A DNA stretch of 64,000 nt from Brevibacillus choshinensis (GTDB lineage: Bacteria; Bacillota; Bacilli; Brevibacillales; Brevibacillaceae): assembly GCF_016811915.1 (NCBI RefSeq), contig NZ_CP069127.1, positions 471,501 to 535,500 on the forward strand, given 5' to 3'. Both the position numbers and the translations under genes were made by a program. Of this stretch, positions 44,088-52,726 are shown piece after piece. Within the stretch, counting starts at the first letter, position 1, and the number at the start of each line of letters is the position of its first letter. The notes beneath the pieces are model-generated. The model saw only the letters and a list, made by a program, of their open reading frames with translations, ran no database searches and was not told the DNA's origin.

Positions 44088-44333
44088 CTTGTCTGCATAT
44101 TGGGACGAGGATGGACATACATTTATATCGCGTAGATCAGGAGGGACTACCTGCTCTTACACAGGAAGGGTAAGTCTTGAAGCCGATCCAGCGATATCGA
44201 GTCCCACTCCCAGAAGAAGGTGCAGAATATTGACACGATGTGTGCCGAAGAGGCGAAGGACTGACAGATTTCCCAGGAAATAGACAGGGATGCCCTTCTT
44301 TGTCGAAAATGTTGACAAGGAGGAGTTCATTGA
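44088..44333. other. Gap between acpS and ydcC with possible coding remnant
   Basis: 246 nt without a convincing gene. A 20-codon frame starting at an ATG near 44111 with GGGACGAGG before it stops early; reading past the stop continues as plausible coding sequence for another 19 codons. It may be a decayed gene. The end of the gap holds AAGGAGGAG, the ribosome site of ydcC. Confidence 0.3.
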
Positions 44334-45371
44334 ATGAAACGGGCAGCTTTTCCACTGGTGTTATTGTTGGTCTTTACCCTGCTGCTCGGCGGCTGCTTTG
44401 GTCAAAAAACACCCGAAGATGTGGTGAGTGACTTGAGCGGTACGCTGGACAAGATGGCTGGCTACAAGTCTCAAGCAGTGTTGACCATGCAAACTGGCTC
44501 TACTCCCATGGAGTACGACGTGCAGGTATGGTACGAGAAACCCACCAATTATCGGGTAGCACTGACTTCCAAGCAACGTGGCATCACTCAGATTATCCTG
44601 CGGAATAGCGAAGGGGTTTTCGTTCTCACGCCACATTTGAACAAGAGCTTCCGCTTCCAGAGCGGTTGGCCAGAAAACAACGGACCACTCTATCTGTACG
44701 AAACGCTCATTCGCAGCATTATCGACGATGCGGAGCGTCAAATGAAGATGGACGACAAGCAGTACGTCTTTGAAGTGAAAGCAAATTACAGTGGAAATCG
44801 CTCGTTGACCAAGCAGAAAATTTGGCTGACGGAAGATTTCAAACCGACACATGCAGAAATTATGGATTCGAGCATGAATCCGCTCGTGAAGATCGACTTC
44901 TCGGAATTTGTGTTCAATCCGTCTTTCGACAAGGATGCCTTTGACAAGGATCGCAACATGACGACAAGCTCACTGACTTCCATCCCTACAATGGCTCAGC
45001 CGAATGGACAAGTGGCTCAGCTGCCGTCCAGTCAGTTCGGTGTAATCGTACCCACTTATGTGCCACAAGGGGTGCAGCAAGGCGATATCGAGCCGGTCAC
45101 GCGTGATGGAGTGCGCACAGTCGTATTGAGCTACAAAGGAGCCTACAACTATAAGCTGACAGAGGCACGCCCGACCGAAGCATCGGTTTCCTACGAGCAG
45201 GGCATGCCGATTGATCTAGGCTTTACCATTGGGGTTCTGGCACAGACGACAGACAATCGACGCTACCTCACATGGGAGCTGGATGGCGTAGAGTTCATGA
45301 TGGCAGGAGATCTGCCGGAAGAAGAAATGGTGAAGGTTGCCCAGTCGACTTACGGCATAGGCGGCAAATAA
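44334..45371 (+). CDS. ydcC: LolA-like lipoprotein, YdcC family
   Basis: A 345-residue lipoprotein with lipobox LLGGC, then a LolA/LppX-like beta fold (about 22-210: YKSQAVLTMQTGS, VWYEKPTNYRVAL) and a C-terminal DUF4367-type part (about 235-342). It corresponds to B. subtilis YdcC, a sporulation-linked membrane lipoprotein next to acpS and alr. AAGGAGGAG precedes the ATG. Confidence 0.88.
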   Translation: MKRAAFPLVLLLVFTLLLGGCFGQKTPEDVVSDLSGTLDKMAGYKSQAVLTMQTGSTPMEYDVQVWYEKPTNYRVALTSKQRGITQIILRNSEGVFVLTPHLNKSFRFQSGWPENNGPLYLYETLIRSIIDDAERQMKMDDKQYVFEVKANYSGNRSLTKQKIWLTEDFKPTHAEIMDSSMNPLVKIDFSEFVFNPSFDKDAFDKDRNMTTSSLTSIPTMAQPNGQVAQLPSSQFGVIVPTYVPQGVQQGDIEPVTRDGVRTVVLSYKGAYNYKLTEARPTEASVSYEQGMPIDLGFTIGVLAQTTDNRRYLTWELDGVEFMMAGDLPEEEMVKVAQSTYGIGGK

Positions 45372-45483
45372 TAACGGGAGAGGGGACGGTGCGAACCGTC
45401 CTCTTTATTTTTTTTCCGCCTCACTATCTGGAACGCAAAAACCCTTCCTTTGCTTCAGGAGAGGCTATCATGGTTGCACACGG

Positions 45484-45533
45484 CTTTCCCAACAGTTTTC
45501 CACTTTTCTCAAACGGGAATCTAAAAATGCCCA
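45484..45533. repeat. 50-bp upstream element, copy 1
   Basis: It matches 45933-45982 at 46 of 50 positions, offset exactly 449 bp. It contains ACAGTTTTCCACTTTTCTCA. Copy 2 lies just upstream of the intact tandem-repeat gene; copy 1 runs straight into the truncated relative. Confidence 0.85.
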
Positions 45534-45837
45534 GGGCTTTGGTACGAATGAGGAGCTCTTGTCCCTTCTGAGTCTGGATGAAGCCAAGCTGCAGGAAGAG
45601 CTGAAGGCTGGCAAATCATTGGCTGAAGTAGCAGGGGTCCAAGGCGTGGTAGAAGACGATGTGATCGCGCTTTTGGTGAAGCAGCACGAGGAAAGACTGT
45701 CGGAAGCTGTAACGGCTGGCAAACTGACTCAAGAAGAGGCGGACAAACGCAGCGAGGAGATGGAGGCGTTTGTGAAAAATATGGTGGAGAACAAGCATCA
45801 GCCAAAAGAGAGTACAGATGAGGCCGAACAAAAATAG
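45534..45837 (+). pseudogene. Truncated relative of the tandem-repeat secreted protein
   Basis: This carries about one repeat unit (NEELLSLLSLDEAKLQEEL ... KLTQEEADKRSEE) and a short tail, closest to the last repeat of the gene at 46052-47449. The frame has no signal peptide and no good start; the only candidate is the TTG at 45559 with GAGGAG very close. Its 5' side joins directly to the 50-bp element normally found upstream of the full gene, which suggests an internal deletion in a duplicated copy. A hairpin terminator follows. Confidence 0.75.
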
Positions 45838-45843
45838 GGGAGA

Positions 45844-45876
45844 TTGAGCAGGGGCAATGCCTCTGCTCTTTTTCTT
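45844..45876 (+). terminator. Terminator after the truncated repeat gene
   Basis: GAGCAG-GGC and GCC-CTGCTC pair over a short loop, followed by TTTTTC. Confidence 0.85.
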
Positions 45877-45932
45877 TCCTCCGGATTTCCGACGAGAGTG
45901 GAGGAGGTGGAAATGTGGAAAAGCAAAATGAA

Positions 45933-45982
45933 CTTTCCCTACAGTTTTCCACTTTTCTCAAACCGGAATCTAAGAAAGCCCA
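45933..45982. repeat. 50-bp upstream element, copy 2
   Basis: Second copy of the element at 45484-45533, with four differences. It lies about 70-120 nt before the start of the tandem-repeat gene and so may hold its promoter or regulatory site. Confidence 0.8.
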
Positions 45983-46051
45983 TGTACACTTAGTCTTGTA
46001 CCAGAGGAGGTACATAAATCAAGCCAAGCGATGAAAGGATGGAGAGAATAT

Positions 46052-47449
46052 ATGTTTAGCAAAGCAAAGATGGGTATGCTCATGGGAGCGATGGCAGCCG
46101 TACTGAGTATCGGAAGTCTGGGAAGCGCACTGGCAGCTGACACGACACAGACTCAAACACAAACACAATCCCAAGATTTGAATAAACCGGCAGAAGTCAA
46201 ATTTGGAGCAGGAAAAATGGGGCACCGAGGTGGTTTCGGAATCTCCATGAAGGAAAACACAGAGCTGCTGTCCCTCCTGAAGCTGGATGCAGCCAAGCTT
46301 GCGGAAGAGCTGAAGGCAGGTAAAACGCTGGCGGCTGTAGCAGAAGCTCAAGGAGTGGATGAAGATGATGTGATCGCACTTCTCGTGAAGCAGCAGGAAG
46401 AAAAACTGGCAGAAGCGGTGAAAGCGGGCAAGCTCACGCAAGAGCAGGCTGACAAGATGAAGGAAAACGCTGCCGATCGCATCAAAGAACAGCTGGAAAA
46501 CACGCATCAAGGCAAAGGCATTGGCGGTGGCTTCGGCTTTGACAAGAACGAAGAGCTGCTGTCTCTCTTGAAGCTGGATGCGGGCAAACTGCAGGAAGAG
46601 CTGAAAGCCGGTAAAACGCTGACAGCGATCGCAGAGGCACAAGGTGTGGATGAAGACGATGTGATCGCCCTTCTGGTGAAGCAGCAGGAAGAAAAACTGG
46701 CAGAAGCGGTGAAAGCAGGCAAGCTCACGCAAGAGCAGGCTGACAAGATGAACGAAAACGCTGCCGATCGCGTGAAAGAACAGCTGGAGAGAACGCATCA
46801 AGGCAAAGGCTTTGGATTCGGCTTTCGCTTTGATGACAACGAAGAGCTGCTGTCCCTTTTGAAGCTGGATGCGGATAAATTGCAGGAAGAGCTGAAGGCA
46901 GGCAAAACGCTGGCAGCGATCGCGGAAGCACAGGGCGTGGATGAAGAAGACCTCATCGCACTTTTGGTAAAACAGCAGGAAGAGAAGCTGGCGGAAGTAG
47001 TGAAAGCCGGCAAGCTTACCCAAGAGCAAGCGGACCAATTGAGCAAAAATGCAGCTGAGAAAGTAAAAGCGATGGTGGAGGCCACCCATCAGGATCGCGG
47101 ACACGGAAAGGGCTTTCACTTCGGAATCGGGAAAAGCGAAGAGCTCCTGACTCTGCTGAAACTGGATGAAGCCAAGCTGAAAGAAGAGTTGACTGCAGGC
47201 AAAACGCTGGCAGCAATCGCAGAGGCACAAGGTGTGGATGAAGACGATGTGATCGCCTTTCTGGTGAAGCAGCAGGAAGAGCGACTGGCAGAAGCGGTAA
47301 AAGCCGGCAAACTCACTCAAGAAGAAGCGGACAAGCGAAGCGAGGAATTCAAAGCTGTGGCCAAAAAAGTTGTGGAAGGAACGTTTGAAAAAGTAGTCTT
47401 CCCAGGGAAAGACAAGACTTCTAAAGAAGAAACCACGACGGAACAATAA
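46052..47449 (+). CDS. Secreted protein with four tandem ~90-residue repeats
   Basis: A 465-residue exported protein: signal peptide ending in ALA|AD, a Thr/Gln-rich linker (TQTQTQTQSQ), four repeats of about 85-100 residues, and an acidic Thr/Glu tail. Each repeat reads roughly E-LLSLLKLD, KL-EELKAGKTLAAIAEAQ, GVDEDDVIALLVKQQEE, KAGKLTQEQAD, and they are separated by Gly/His/Phe-rich linkers. They are helical and charged, like repeats sometimes found in Bacillales surface proteins. I chose the ATG at 46052, with GGATGGAGAG upstream; an ATG at 46031 would add seven residues. Function unknown. Confidence 0.85.
   Translation: MFSKAKMGMLMGAMAAVLSIGSLGSALAADTTQTQTQTQSQDLNKPAEVKFGAGKMGHRGGFGISMKENTELLSLLKLDAAKLAEELKAGKTLAAVAEAQGVDEDDVIALLVKQQEEKLAEAVKAGKLTQEQADKMKENAADRIKEQLENTHQGKGIGGGFGFDKNEELLSLLKLDAGKLQEELKAGKTLTAIAEAQGVDEDDVIALLVKQQEEKLAEAVKAGKLTQEQADKMNENAADRVKEQLERTHQGKGFGFGFRFDDNEELLSLLKLDADKLQEELKAGKTLAAIAEAQGVDEEDLIALLVKQQEEKLAEVVKAGKLTQEQADQLSKNAAEKVKAMVEATHQDRGHGKGFHFGIGKSEELLTLLKLDEAKLKEELTAGKTLAAIAEAQGVDEDDVIAFLVKQQEERLAEAVKAGKLTQEEADKRSEEFKAVAKKVVEGTFEKVVFPGKDKTSKEETTTEQ
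46255..47350 (+). repeat. Four tandem DNA repeats of about 280-300 bp within the gene
   Basis: Units begin near GAGCTGCTGTC(C/T)CT at about 46262, 46554, 46844 and 47140. Long identical blocks (for example AAGCAGCAGGAAGA) are shared, so recombination between units is likely and unit number may vary between strains. Confidence 0.8.
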
Positions 47450-47465
47450 TTCAATCAGCAACTAG

Positions 47466-47515
47466 GATGTCCCCCAAAGTAGGCAAACTACGAAGGGGGC
47501 GTCTTTTTTTTGTAT
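47466..47515 (+). terminator. Terminator after the tandem-repeat gene
   Basis: GTCCCCC and GGGGGC pair over a loop of about 19 nt, followed by TCTTTTTTTT. Confidence 0.7.
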
Positions 47516-47661
47516 GGCAGTGTAATTTGAAGACTTTATGATATTTAATTGGGTTACCACATGAAATATTCTTCTCCACCCCAGCCCCAATTGCGCATTT
47601 CTCCGAATTGTACTATTGTAGATGTTAAAAATTTTTTTAGCGAGGAAGAGGTGTAGCATCT

Positions 47662-49440
47662 GTGTCCGTCTCCAAAGAAGTCTTGCGAAAACGTATTGCA
47701 GTAGCAGCAGGCAGAGAAAAAGCCGATACCGTCATCAAGAACGGAACCATCATTGATGTGTTCAACGAGGAACTCTTGCAAGGCGATGTGGCGATTGCGG
47801 ATGGAGTGTTTGTCGGCATCGGCCAGTATGAGGGGCACAATGAGATTGACGCCGCAGGAAAATACATCTCGCCCGCTTTTATTGACGGGCATGTGCATAT
47901 CGAGTCTTCGATGGTCGTTCCGTCGGAGTTTGCCCGTGTTCTTCTGCCGCACGGAGTCACTACAGTCATTACCGATCCGCATGAAATTGCCAATGTGACT
48001 GGTGCCAGAGGCATCGAGTTTATGCTGGCAGAGTCTGAAGGGCTGCCATTTGATGTAAAGGTCATGCTGCCCTCCTGCGTTCCAGCGACATCTTTTGAAC
48101 ATTCAGGTGCTGTGCTGGAGCAGTCCGATCTCGATCCGTTCCTCTCCCATCCGAGAGTGCTGGGATTGGCTGAGGTCATGGATTACCCGGCCGTCATGAA
48201 TGGGGCAGAAGGCATGCTGGATAAACTGGCAGCGACATTGGCGCTAAACAAGCAGATCGATGGACATGCAGCCGGACTGGATGCAAAGGCGATCAATGTA
48301 TACCGTACGGCGCAGATCAAAACCGATCATGAGTGTGTGAATGTGCAGGAAGCAAAGGAACGCTTGCAGCGAGGAATGTACCTGATGATTCGTCAGGGGA
48401 CGGCGGCCAAGGACCTGGAGGCTTTGCTTCCCGTCGTAAACGAACGCAATGCGCGCAGATGCTTGTTTGTGACCGATGACAAACACTTGGACGAGCTCAT
48501 TCGGGAAGGAAGCATCGATCATCACGTGCGCATGGTGATCCAGCGAGGCATCCCCGCAATAACCGCCATCCAGATGGCGTCGCTGAACGCGGCAGAATGC
48601 TTCCGGCTGCATGACAAAGGGGCGATCGCTCCCGGGTATACGGCTGATTTCCTCCTGCTCGACGATTTAGAGGAGCTAATCATTGGCCAGGTGTACAAAA
48701 ATGGCAAGCTGGTAGCGGAGCGTGGGGCAGTGGTGGAGGGGATTTTCCCGCAGCCTTCCGCAGAAGCAGCGAAGATGGGGGAAGCGCTGACGAACAGCGT
48801 GCGAATCAAGCCGCTGACCACGGAACAATTGGCGATCCCGGTAAGCAGCGGAAAGGCGCATGTCATTGGGGTTATCCCAAACAAGATCGTCACAGAGCAT
48901 CTCTTGATGGAGGTGCCGACAGTGCAGGGAGCGTTTGTCCCTTCTAGTGAGCGCGATTTGCTGAAAATGGCCGTAATCGAACGCCATCACCTGACAGGGA
49001 ATGTAGGGCTTGGCATTGTCAAAGGGCTGGGATTGCAAAAAGGAGCGATCGCTTCGACGGTAGCCCACGATTCCCATAATCTGATCGTCGCCGGAACGAA
49101 TGATGAGGACATGCTCGCTGCAGTGGAAGCCATCAAGCAGATGCAAGGCGGTCTGGTTGTCGTTGAAAATGGGAAAGTGCTAGCCTCTCTGCCATTGCCG
49201 ATTGCAGGTCTGATTTCCAATCAAAAGGCGGAGGATGTGTGCCGTGGACTGGATGATTTGGAGCATGCCTTGCGCCAGTTGGAAGCGCCGACTTCCTTTC
49301 AGTTGTTTCTGACGTTGTCCTTCTTGGCTTTGCCTGTCATTCCGTCGCTTAAGCTCACGGATCAAGGCTTGTTTGATGTAAACCAATTTCGTCACATAAA
49401 TGTAGAAGAAGACGCAGGTAACCGGCATTCCCTGAATTGA
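47662..49440 (+). CDS. ade: Adenine deaminase
   Basis: A 592-residue metal-dependent hydrolase that converts adenine to hypoxanthine in purine salvage. It has the metal site GHVHIESSMV, later DGHAAGLD, and the C-terminal AHDSHNLIVAGTN of the Ade family; length is typical. The GTG at 47662 has GGAAGAGGTG about 9 nt upstream. It lies between the repeat protein and a small membrane gene, an insertion relative to the B. subtilis order. Confidence 0.95.
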   Translation: MSVSKEVLRKRIAVAAGREKADTVIKNGTIIDVFNEELLQGDVAIADGVFVGIGQYEGHNEIDAAGKYISPAFIDGHVHIESSMVVPSEFARVLLPHGVTTVITDPHEIANVTGARGIEFMLAESEGLPFDVKVMLPSCVPATSFEHSGAVLEQSDLDPFLSHPRVLGLAEVMDYPAVMNGAEGMLDKLAATLALNKQIDGHAAGLDAKAINVYRTAQIKTDHECVNVQEAKERLQRGMYLMIRQGTAAKDLEALLPVVNERNARRCLFVTDDKHLDELIREGSIDHHVRMVIQRGIPAITAIQMASLNAAECFRLHDKGAIAPGYTADFLLLDDLEELIIGQVYKNGKLVAERGAVVEGIFPQPSAEAAKMGEALTNSVRIKPLTTEQLAIPVSSGKAHVIGVIPNKIVTEHLLMEVPTVQGAFVPSSERDLLKMAVIERHHLTGNVGLGIVKGLGLQKGAIASTVAHDSHNLIVAGTNDEDMLAAVEAIKQMQGGLVVVENGKVLASLPLPIAGLISNQKAEDVCRGLDDLEHALRQLEAPTSFQLFLTLSFLALPVIPSLKLTDQGLFDVNQFRHINVEEDAGNRHSLN

Positions 49441-49504
49441 CATGCGGCAGGCAAACGCGATACATTCAGAGTAACTTCTATCGTAATGAGGTGGCATGCA
49501 TTTC

Positions 49505-49945
49505 ATGAAAAAACCGTCTACGGATGTCTTGTACCAGGAAGAGTCCTCGTACAAGGACATGCTCCTGCGCAAAAGCGTACGAATGCGCGTGATGGAGACT
49601 GTTGCATTTGTCCTGGGGATGCTGATCCTCGCTCAAATTCTTCCCAGCAACAACACGGCATTTAAAGTACTTGCCTTTGCGATTGCGATTGCGGTCGTAG
49701 GTCTGGCTCCCTTCCTTTACAAATCCATGCTTCGTCCTATGTACAAGCTGACGAAAACACACCTGATCATCACCATGTCAGGCAAGGAAACCAGCTATCC
49801 ACTGTCCGAAGTTGAGCAGATTTATGAAGGCCGCCATCTCTACAAAGTGGGAGGAAAGCGGGAGTCGCTGATGGTTTCCCGTGAATTCCTCAAGCACTTG
49901 AACGAGCGTTTGTTTTACTATAACAAGGTGAACAAGAGGAGATAA
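49505..49945 (+). CDS. Two-helix membrane protein upstream of alr
   Basis: A 146-residue protein. A polar N-terminus (about 1-30) is followed by two close helices (about 31-50 and 55-76), then a C-terminal domain with TKTHLIITMSGKETSYPLSE that resembles a bacterial PH-like fold; I am not sure of this. The ATG at 49505 is better spaced from GAGGTGG than the ATG at 49496. It is 2 nt from alr, so the two are probably co-expressed. Confidence 0.7.
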   Translation: MKKPSTDVLYQEESSYKDMLLRKSVRMRVMETVAFVLGMLILAQILPSNNTAFKVLAFAIAIAVVGLAPFLYKSMLRPMYKLTKTHLIITMSGKETSYPLSEVEQIYEGRHLYKVGGKRESLMVSREFLKHLNERLFYYNKVNKRR

Positions 49946-49947
49946 GC

Positions 49948-51153
49948 ATGAAACCGTTTTGTCGTGACACTTGGGTTGAGGTAAATCTGGATGCCATTTC
50001 GGCCAATGTGCAGACGTTCAGGAACCATTTGCCTGAGAGGACTGGCATCATGGCCGTGGTCAAAGCAGATGGCTACGGACACGGAGCTGTAGAGGTAGGC
50101 AGACAGGCGCTTGCTAGCGGTGCGAATTCCTTGGCTGTAGCCATGCTGGATGAGGCAATCGTACTGCGAAATGCGGGGATTGAGGCGCCGATTTTGGTAC
50201 TCGGCTATACACCCGCCGGGGCTGTGGAGCCTGCCAGCCGATTGCAGATCGAGCTGACGGCTTACAGCGCTGACTGGATAGCCGAGGCGAATCTTTCCTT
50301 GCAACAGGCGGGACTTGATCCAGTCGGTATCCACATCAAAACGGATACAGGTATGGGACGTCTGGGCGTACGGACGGATGAGGAACTGCTGCGAGTGGTA
50401 AACGCACTCGAGGAAAGCTCCAAATTGACATGGACAGGCATTTTTACGCATTTTGCATGCGCCGATGAACCGGACACCACCCATGTGCGACGACAACACG
50501 AAACGTTTCAAAGCTTATTGCAATCCCTGCGCAGTGCTGGCAAAAAGCTGCCGACGGTTCACTGCTGCAATACGGCTGCTGCCATTGCTTTTCCTGAATG
50601 GGGGTATGATACGATCCGTTTAGGCATAGGTTTATACGGATTATATCCTTCACCCTATATGAAAGACCGCGCGGATGTGGCGCTTGTCCCGGCCCTTTCG
50701 TTGAAGACCCGGATCGCCCATGTCAAAACGGCGACGACTGAGCCTTTTACCGTCAGCTATGGTGCGACGTATACCGCCCAGCCAGGTGAACAAATCGCGA
50801 CGCTCCCGATCGGGTATGCAGATGGATATTCTCGCCTGTTGTCCAACCGAGGAGAAGTTTTGTACAATGGAACGCGAGCTTCTATTGTTGGCAGGGTTTG
50901 CATGGATCAGATCATGGTGAGAATAGAACAGAGCACGGCACAGGTGGACGACGTGGTTGTTTTGTATGGCAAGCAGGGGGAGGACGAGATCTCGCTGGAT
51001 GAGGTTGCCTCCCTGATCGGCACGATCAATTACGAAGTGCCTTGCATGCTGAATTACCGCATTCCTCGCGTCTACTATCGGAACGGGAAAGAGACAGGGG
51101 TATTTCACCCGCTCACCATGAAATACGCTCCAAAAGAAAGTGTAAATAACTAG
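49948..51153 (+). CDS. alr: Alanine racemase
   Basis: A 401-residue PLP enzyme that makes D-alanine for peptidoglycan and spores. The PLP lysine is Lys39 in AVVKADGYGHG; the second-half catalytic region includes SYGATY and GRVCMDQIMV. AGGAGATA precedes the ATG. Same position as in B. subtilis, upstream of ndoAI-ndoA. Confidence 0.96.
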   Translation: MKPFCRDTWVEVNLDAISANVQTFRNHLPERTGIMAVVKADGYGHGAVEVGRQALASGANSLAVAMLDEAIVLRNAGIEAPILVLGYTPAGAVEPASRLQIELTAYSADWIAEANLSLQQAGLDPVGIHIKTDTGMGRLGVRTDEELLRVVNALEESSKLTWTGIFTHFACADEPDTTHVRRQHETFQSLLQSLRSAGKKLPTVHCCNTAAAIAFPEWGYDTIRLGIGLYGLYPSPYMKDRADVALVPALSLKTRIAHVKTATTEPFTVSYGATYTAQPGEQIATLPIGYADGYSRLLSNRGEVLYNGTRASIVGRVCMDQIMVRIEQSTAQVDDVVVLYGKQGEDEISLDEVASLIGTINYEVPCMLNYRIPRVYYRNGKETGVFHPLTMKYAPKESVNN

Positions 51154-51223
51154 CAAACAAAAATCGGCAGGAATTTTGGTTTGAAGCGCGAATACTAGGT
51201 AAGCGCAAAAAAGCCGGCTTTCG

Positions 51224-51263
51224 GGCTTCGCCAGAGCTCTTTCTGGGCGAAGCCAAGTTTTCT
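51224..51263. repeat. Intergenic hairpin repeat, copy C
   Basis: GGCTTCGCC (51224-51232) and GGCGAAGCC (51246-51254) form a 9-bp stem followed by AAGTTTTCT, the same 3' end as copies A and B. It lies between alr and ndoAI and may serve as alr terminator. Confidence 0.7.
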
Positions 51264-51395
51264 GGCCTGCCAGGCGTACGGATAGGTATATTTTTGCAAT
51301 GGTTTCGACATAATGGTATTGTTCATACTGACACATATGCAGGAGAACATGCTTCGCGGATGAAAGTTACGGTCATGGTTGGAGGTGGATTTGTC

Positions 51396-51674
51396 TTGTC
51401 GAAGTCAAACACGAAACGCATCATGATCAGTTTGCCACAACACTTGCTACAGGAAGTGGATGGCGTGATTCAGAAGGAAAAATCCAATCGCAGCGAGTTC
51501 ATTCGTCAGGCGATGCATCTGTATTTGAAGGAGCGCAAAAAACGCACAATCCGCGAAACGATGCAAAAAGGGTACATGGAGATGGCGAAGATCAATCTGA
51601 AAATGGCATCGGAGGCTTTTGGCGCTGAGGAAGAGGCTGACCATACTCTTGTCCGCTTAGTTAGCGGGGTGTGA
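51396..51674 (+). CDS. ndoAI: Antitoxin NdoAI (EndoAI), ribbon-helix-helix
   Basis: A 92-residue antitoxin. The N-terminal RHH DNA-binding part is KRIMISLPQHLLQEVDGV; the C-terminal GYMEMAKINLKMASEAF matches B. subtilis EndoAI and blocks the toxin. I chose the TTG at 51396, with GGAGGTGG 7 nt upstream; the frame is open to 51294. The toxin gene starts 3 nt after it. Confidence 0.93.
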   Translation: MSKSNTKRIMISLPQHLLQEVDGVIQKEKSNRSEFIRQAMHLYLKERKKRTIRETMQKGYMEMAKINLKMASEAFGAEEEADHTLVRLVSGV

Positions 51675-51677
51675 CCA

Positions 51678-52028
51678 GTGATTGTCAAACGTGGCGATGT
51701 ATTTTTCGCGGACCTGTCACCGGTCGTTGGCTCTGAGCAAGGAGGCGTTCGGCCTGTTTTAGTCATTCAAAACGACATTGGAAATCGATTTAGTCCGACG
51801 GTCATCGTCGCTGCCATCACGGCACAGATTCAAAAGGCAAAATTGCCTACACACGTTGAGATTGACGCAAAAACATATGGATTTGATCGTGACTCCGTCA
51901 TTCTGTTGGAACAAATTCGAACCATTGACAAACAACGGCTGACCGATAAGATTACGCATCTCGATGATGAGATGATGGATCGTGTCAACGAATCCCTGCA
52001 GATCAGCTTGGGACTCATTGATTTTTAA
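51678..52028 (+). CDS. ndoA: Endoribonuclease toxin NdoA (EndoA, MazF family)
   Basis: A 116-residue MazF-type mRNA interferase. It starts [20 protein letters not shown] and contains [12 protein letters not shown] and [11 protein letters not shown], as in B. subtilis EndoA, which cuts RNA at UACAU. GTG start. It forms a two-gene module with ndoAI, closed by a terminator before rsbT. Confidence 0.96.
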   Translation: MIVKRGDVFFADLSPVVGSEQGGVRPVLVIQNDIGNRFSPTVIVAAITAQIQKAKLPTHVEIDAKTYGFDRDSVILLEQIRTIDKQRLTDKITHLDDEMMDRVNESLQISLGLIDF

Positions 52029-52055
52029 AAATAAGGATCAGACCTTTGGAGAGGA

Positions 52056-52090
52056 AAAGCCACTTGAGTGAAGCAAGTGGTTTTTTTGCT
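52056..52090 (+). terminator. Terminator after ndoA
   Basis: GCCACTTG and CAAGTGGT form an 8-bp stem followed by TTTTTTT. Confidence 0.88.
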
Positions 52091-52298
52091 GTGCGGGCAG
52101 GGATTTCATAAGCGCATAGCGAATGTGTTCGTAGTGTATTTTAGACAAAATGTGACACGTTTTGCTTTTTGGTGTCAAAGGTTTCACTGTGAACATTCTC
52201 GGTGGAGGTTTCACCTTTTCCGGTTTGAAAGAATCAGACTTCGCTACGCATTCATCACATATGAACCCGCAAGTGAGGGCGGAAGGGGTTAATTGATT

Positions 52299-52706
52299 GT
52301 GGCAGAGCTGTACCCTGAGACAATCAAGATAGAGACTGAGTCCGACATCGTTTCGGCGAGACAGGTAGGTCGAAATTTGTCGCGACAGCTAGGGTTTGGC
52401 ACCGTTATGCAATCCCGAATGGCCACTTCTATATCTGAGCTGGCTCGAAACATTTATTTGTATGCAGGCAAAGGAATCATTACGATATCGCCGATCGAAC
52501 GCGAAGGGGCAATCGGCTTGCAAGTAACCGCGATTGACGCAGGACCTGGCATTCCCGACATCCGCAAGGCGCTGGAGGATGGCTATACCACATCTGGTGC
52601 GCTGGGGGCAGGGCTTCCGGGTGTCAGGCGGATGATGGATGAATTCGATATTCAGAGCGTACAGGGCGAAGGGACGCGAGTCGTCATCGTGAAATGGCGT
52701 GACTGA
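52299..52706 (+). CDS. rsbT: Serine kinase / switch protein RsbT
   Basis: A 135-residue GHKL ATPase: SELARNIYLYAGKG (N-box), DAGPGIPD and the glycine lid TTSGALGAGLPGVRRM. These match RsbT, which activates the RsbU phosphatase when released from the stressosome. The GTG at 52299 has GAAGGGGTT about 9 nt upstream; a TTG at 52293 is possible. No rsbR or rsbS gene lies upstream, unlike in B. subtilis. First gene of the SigB module. Confidence 0.93.
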   Translation: MAELYPETIKIETESDIVSARQVGRNLSRQLGFGTVMQSRMATSISELARNIYLYAGKGIITISPIEREGAIGLQVTAIDAGPGIPDIRKALEDGYTTSGALGAGLPGVRRMMDEFDIQSVQGEGTRVVIVKWRD

Positions 52707-52726
52707 GCAGAGGAAGGTGGAGAGAG

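Noticed and set aside
46262..47350. CRISPR-like array
   Set aside because: The periodic sequence is a coding tandem repeat of about 280-300 bp without short palindromic units or unique spacers.
46019..47461. A 480-codon antisense open frame covering the tandem-repeat gene
   Set aside because: It mirrors the repeats of the sense gene, has no ribosome site, and its product is Phe/Cys/Leu-rich without a family. It arises from codon bias and repetition.
51396..52028. Horizontally acquired toxin-antitoxin addiction module
   Set aside because: ndoAI-ndoA is the chromosomal core pair of Bacillales in its conserved place between alr and the rsb genes.
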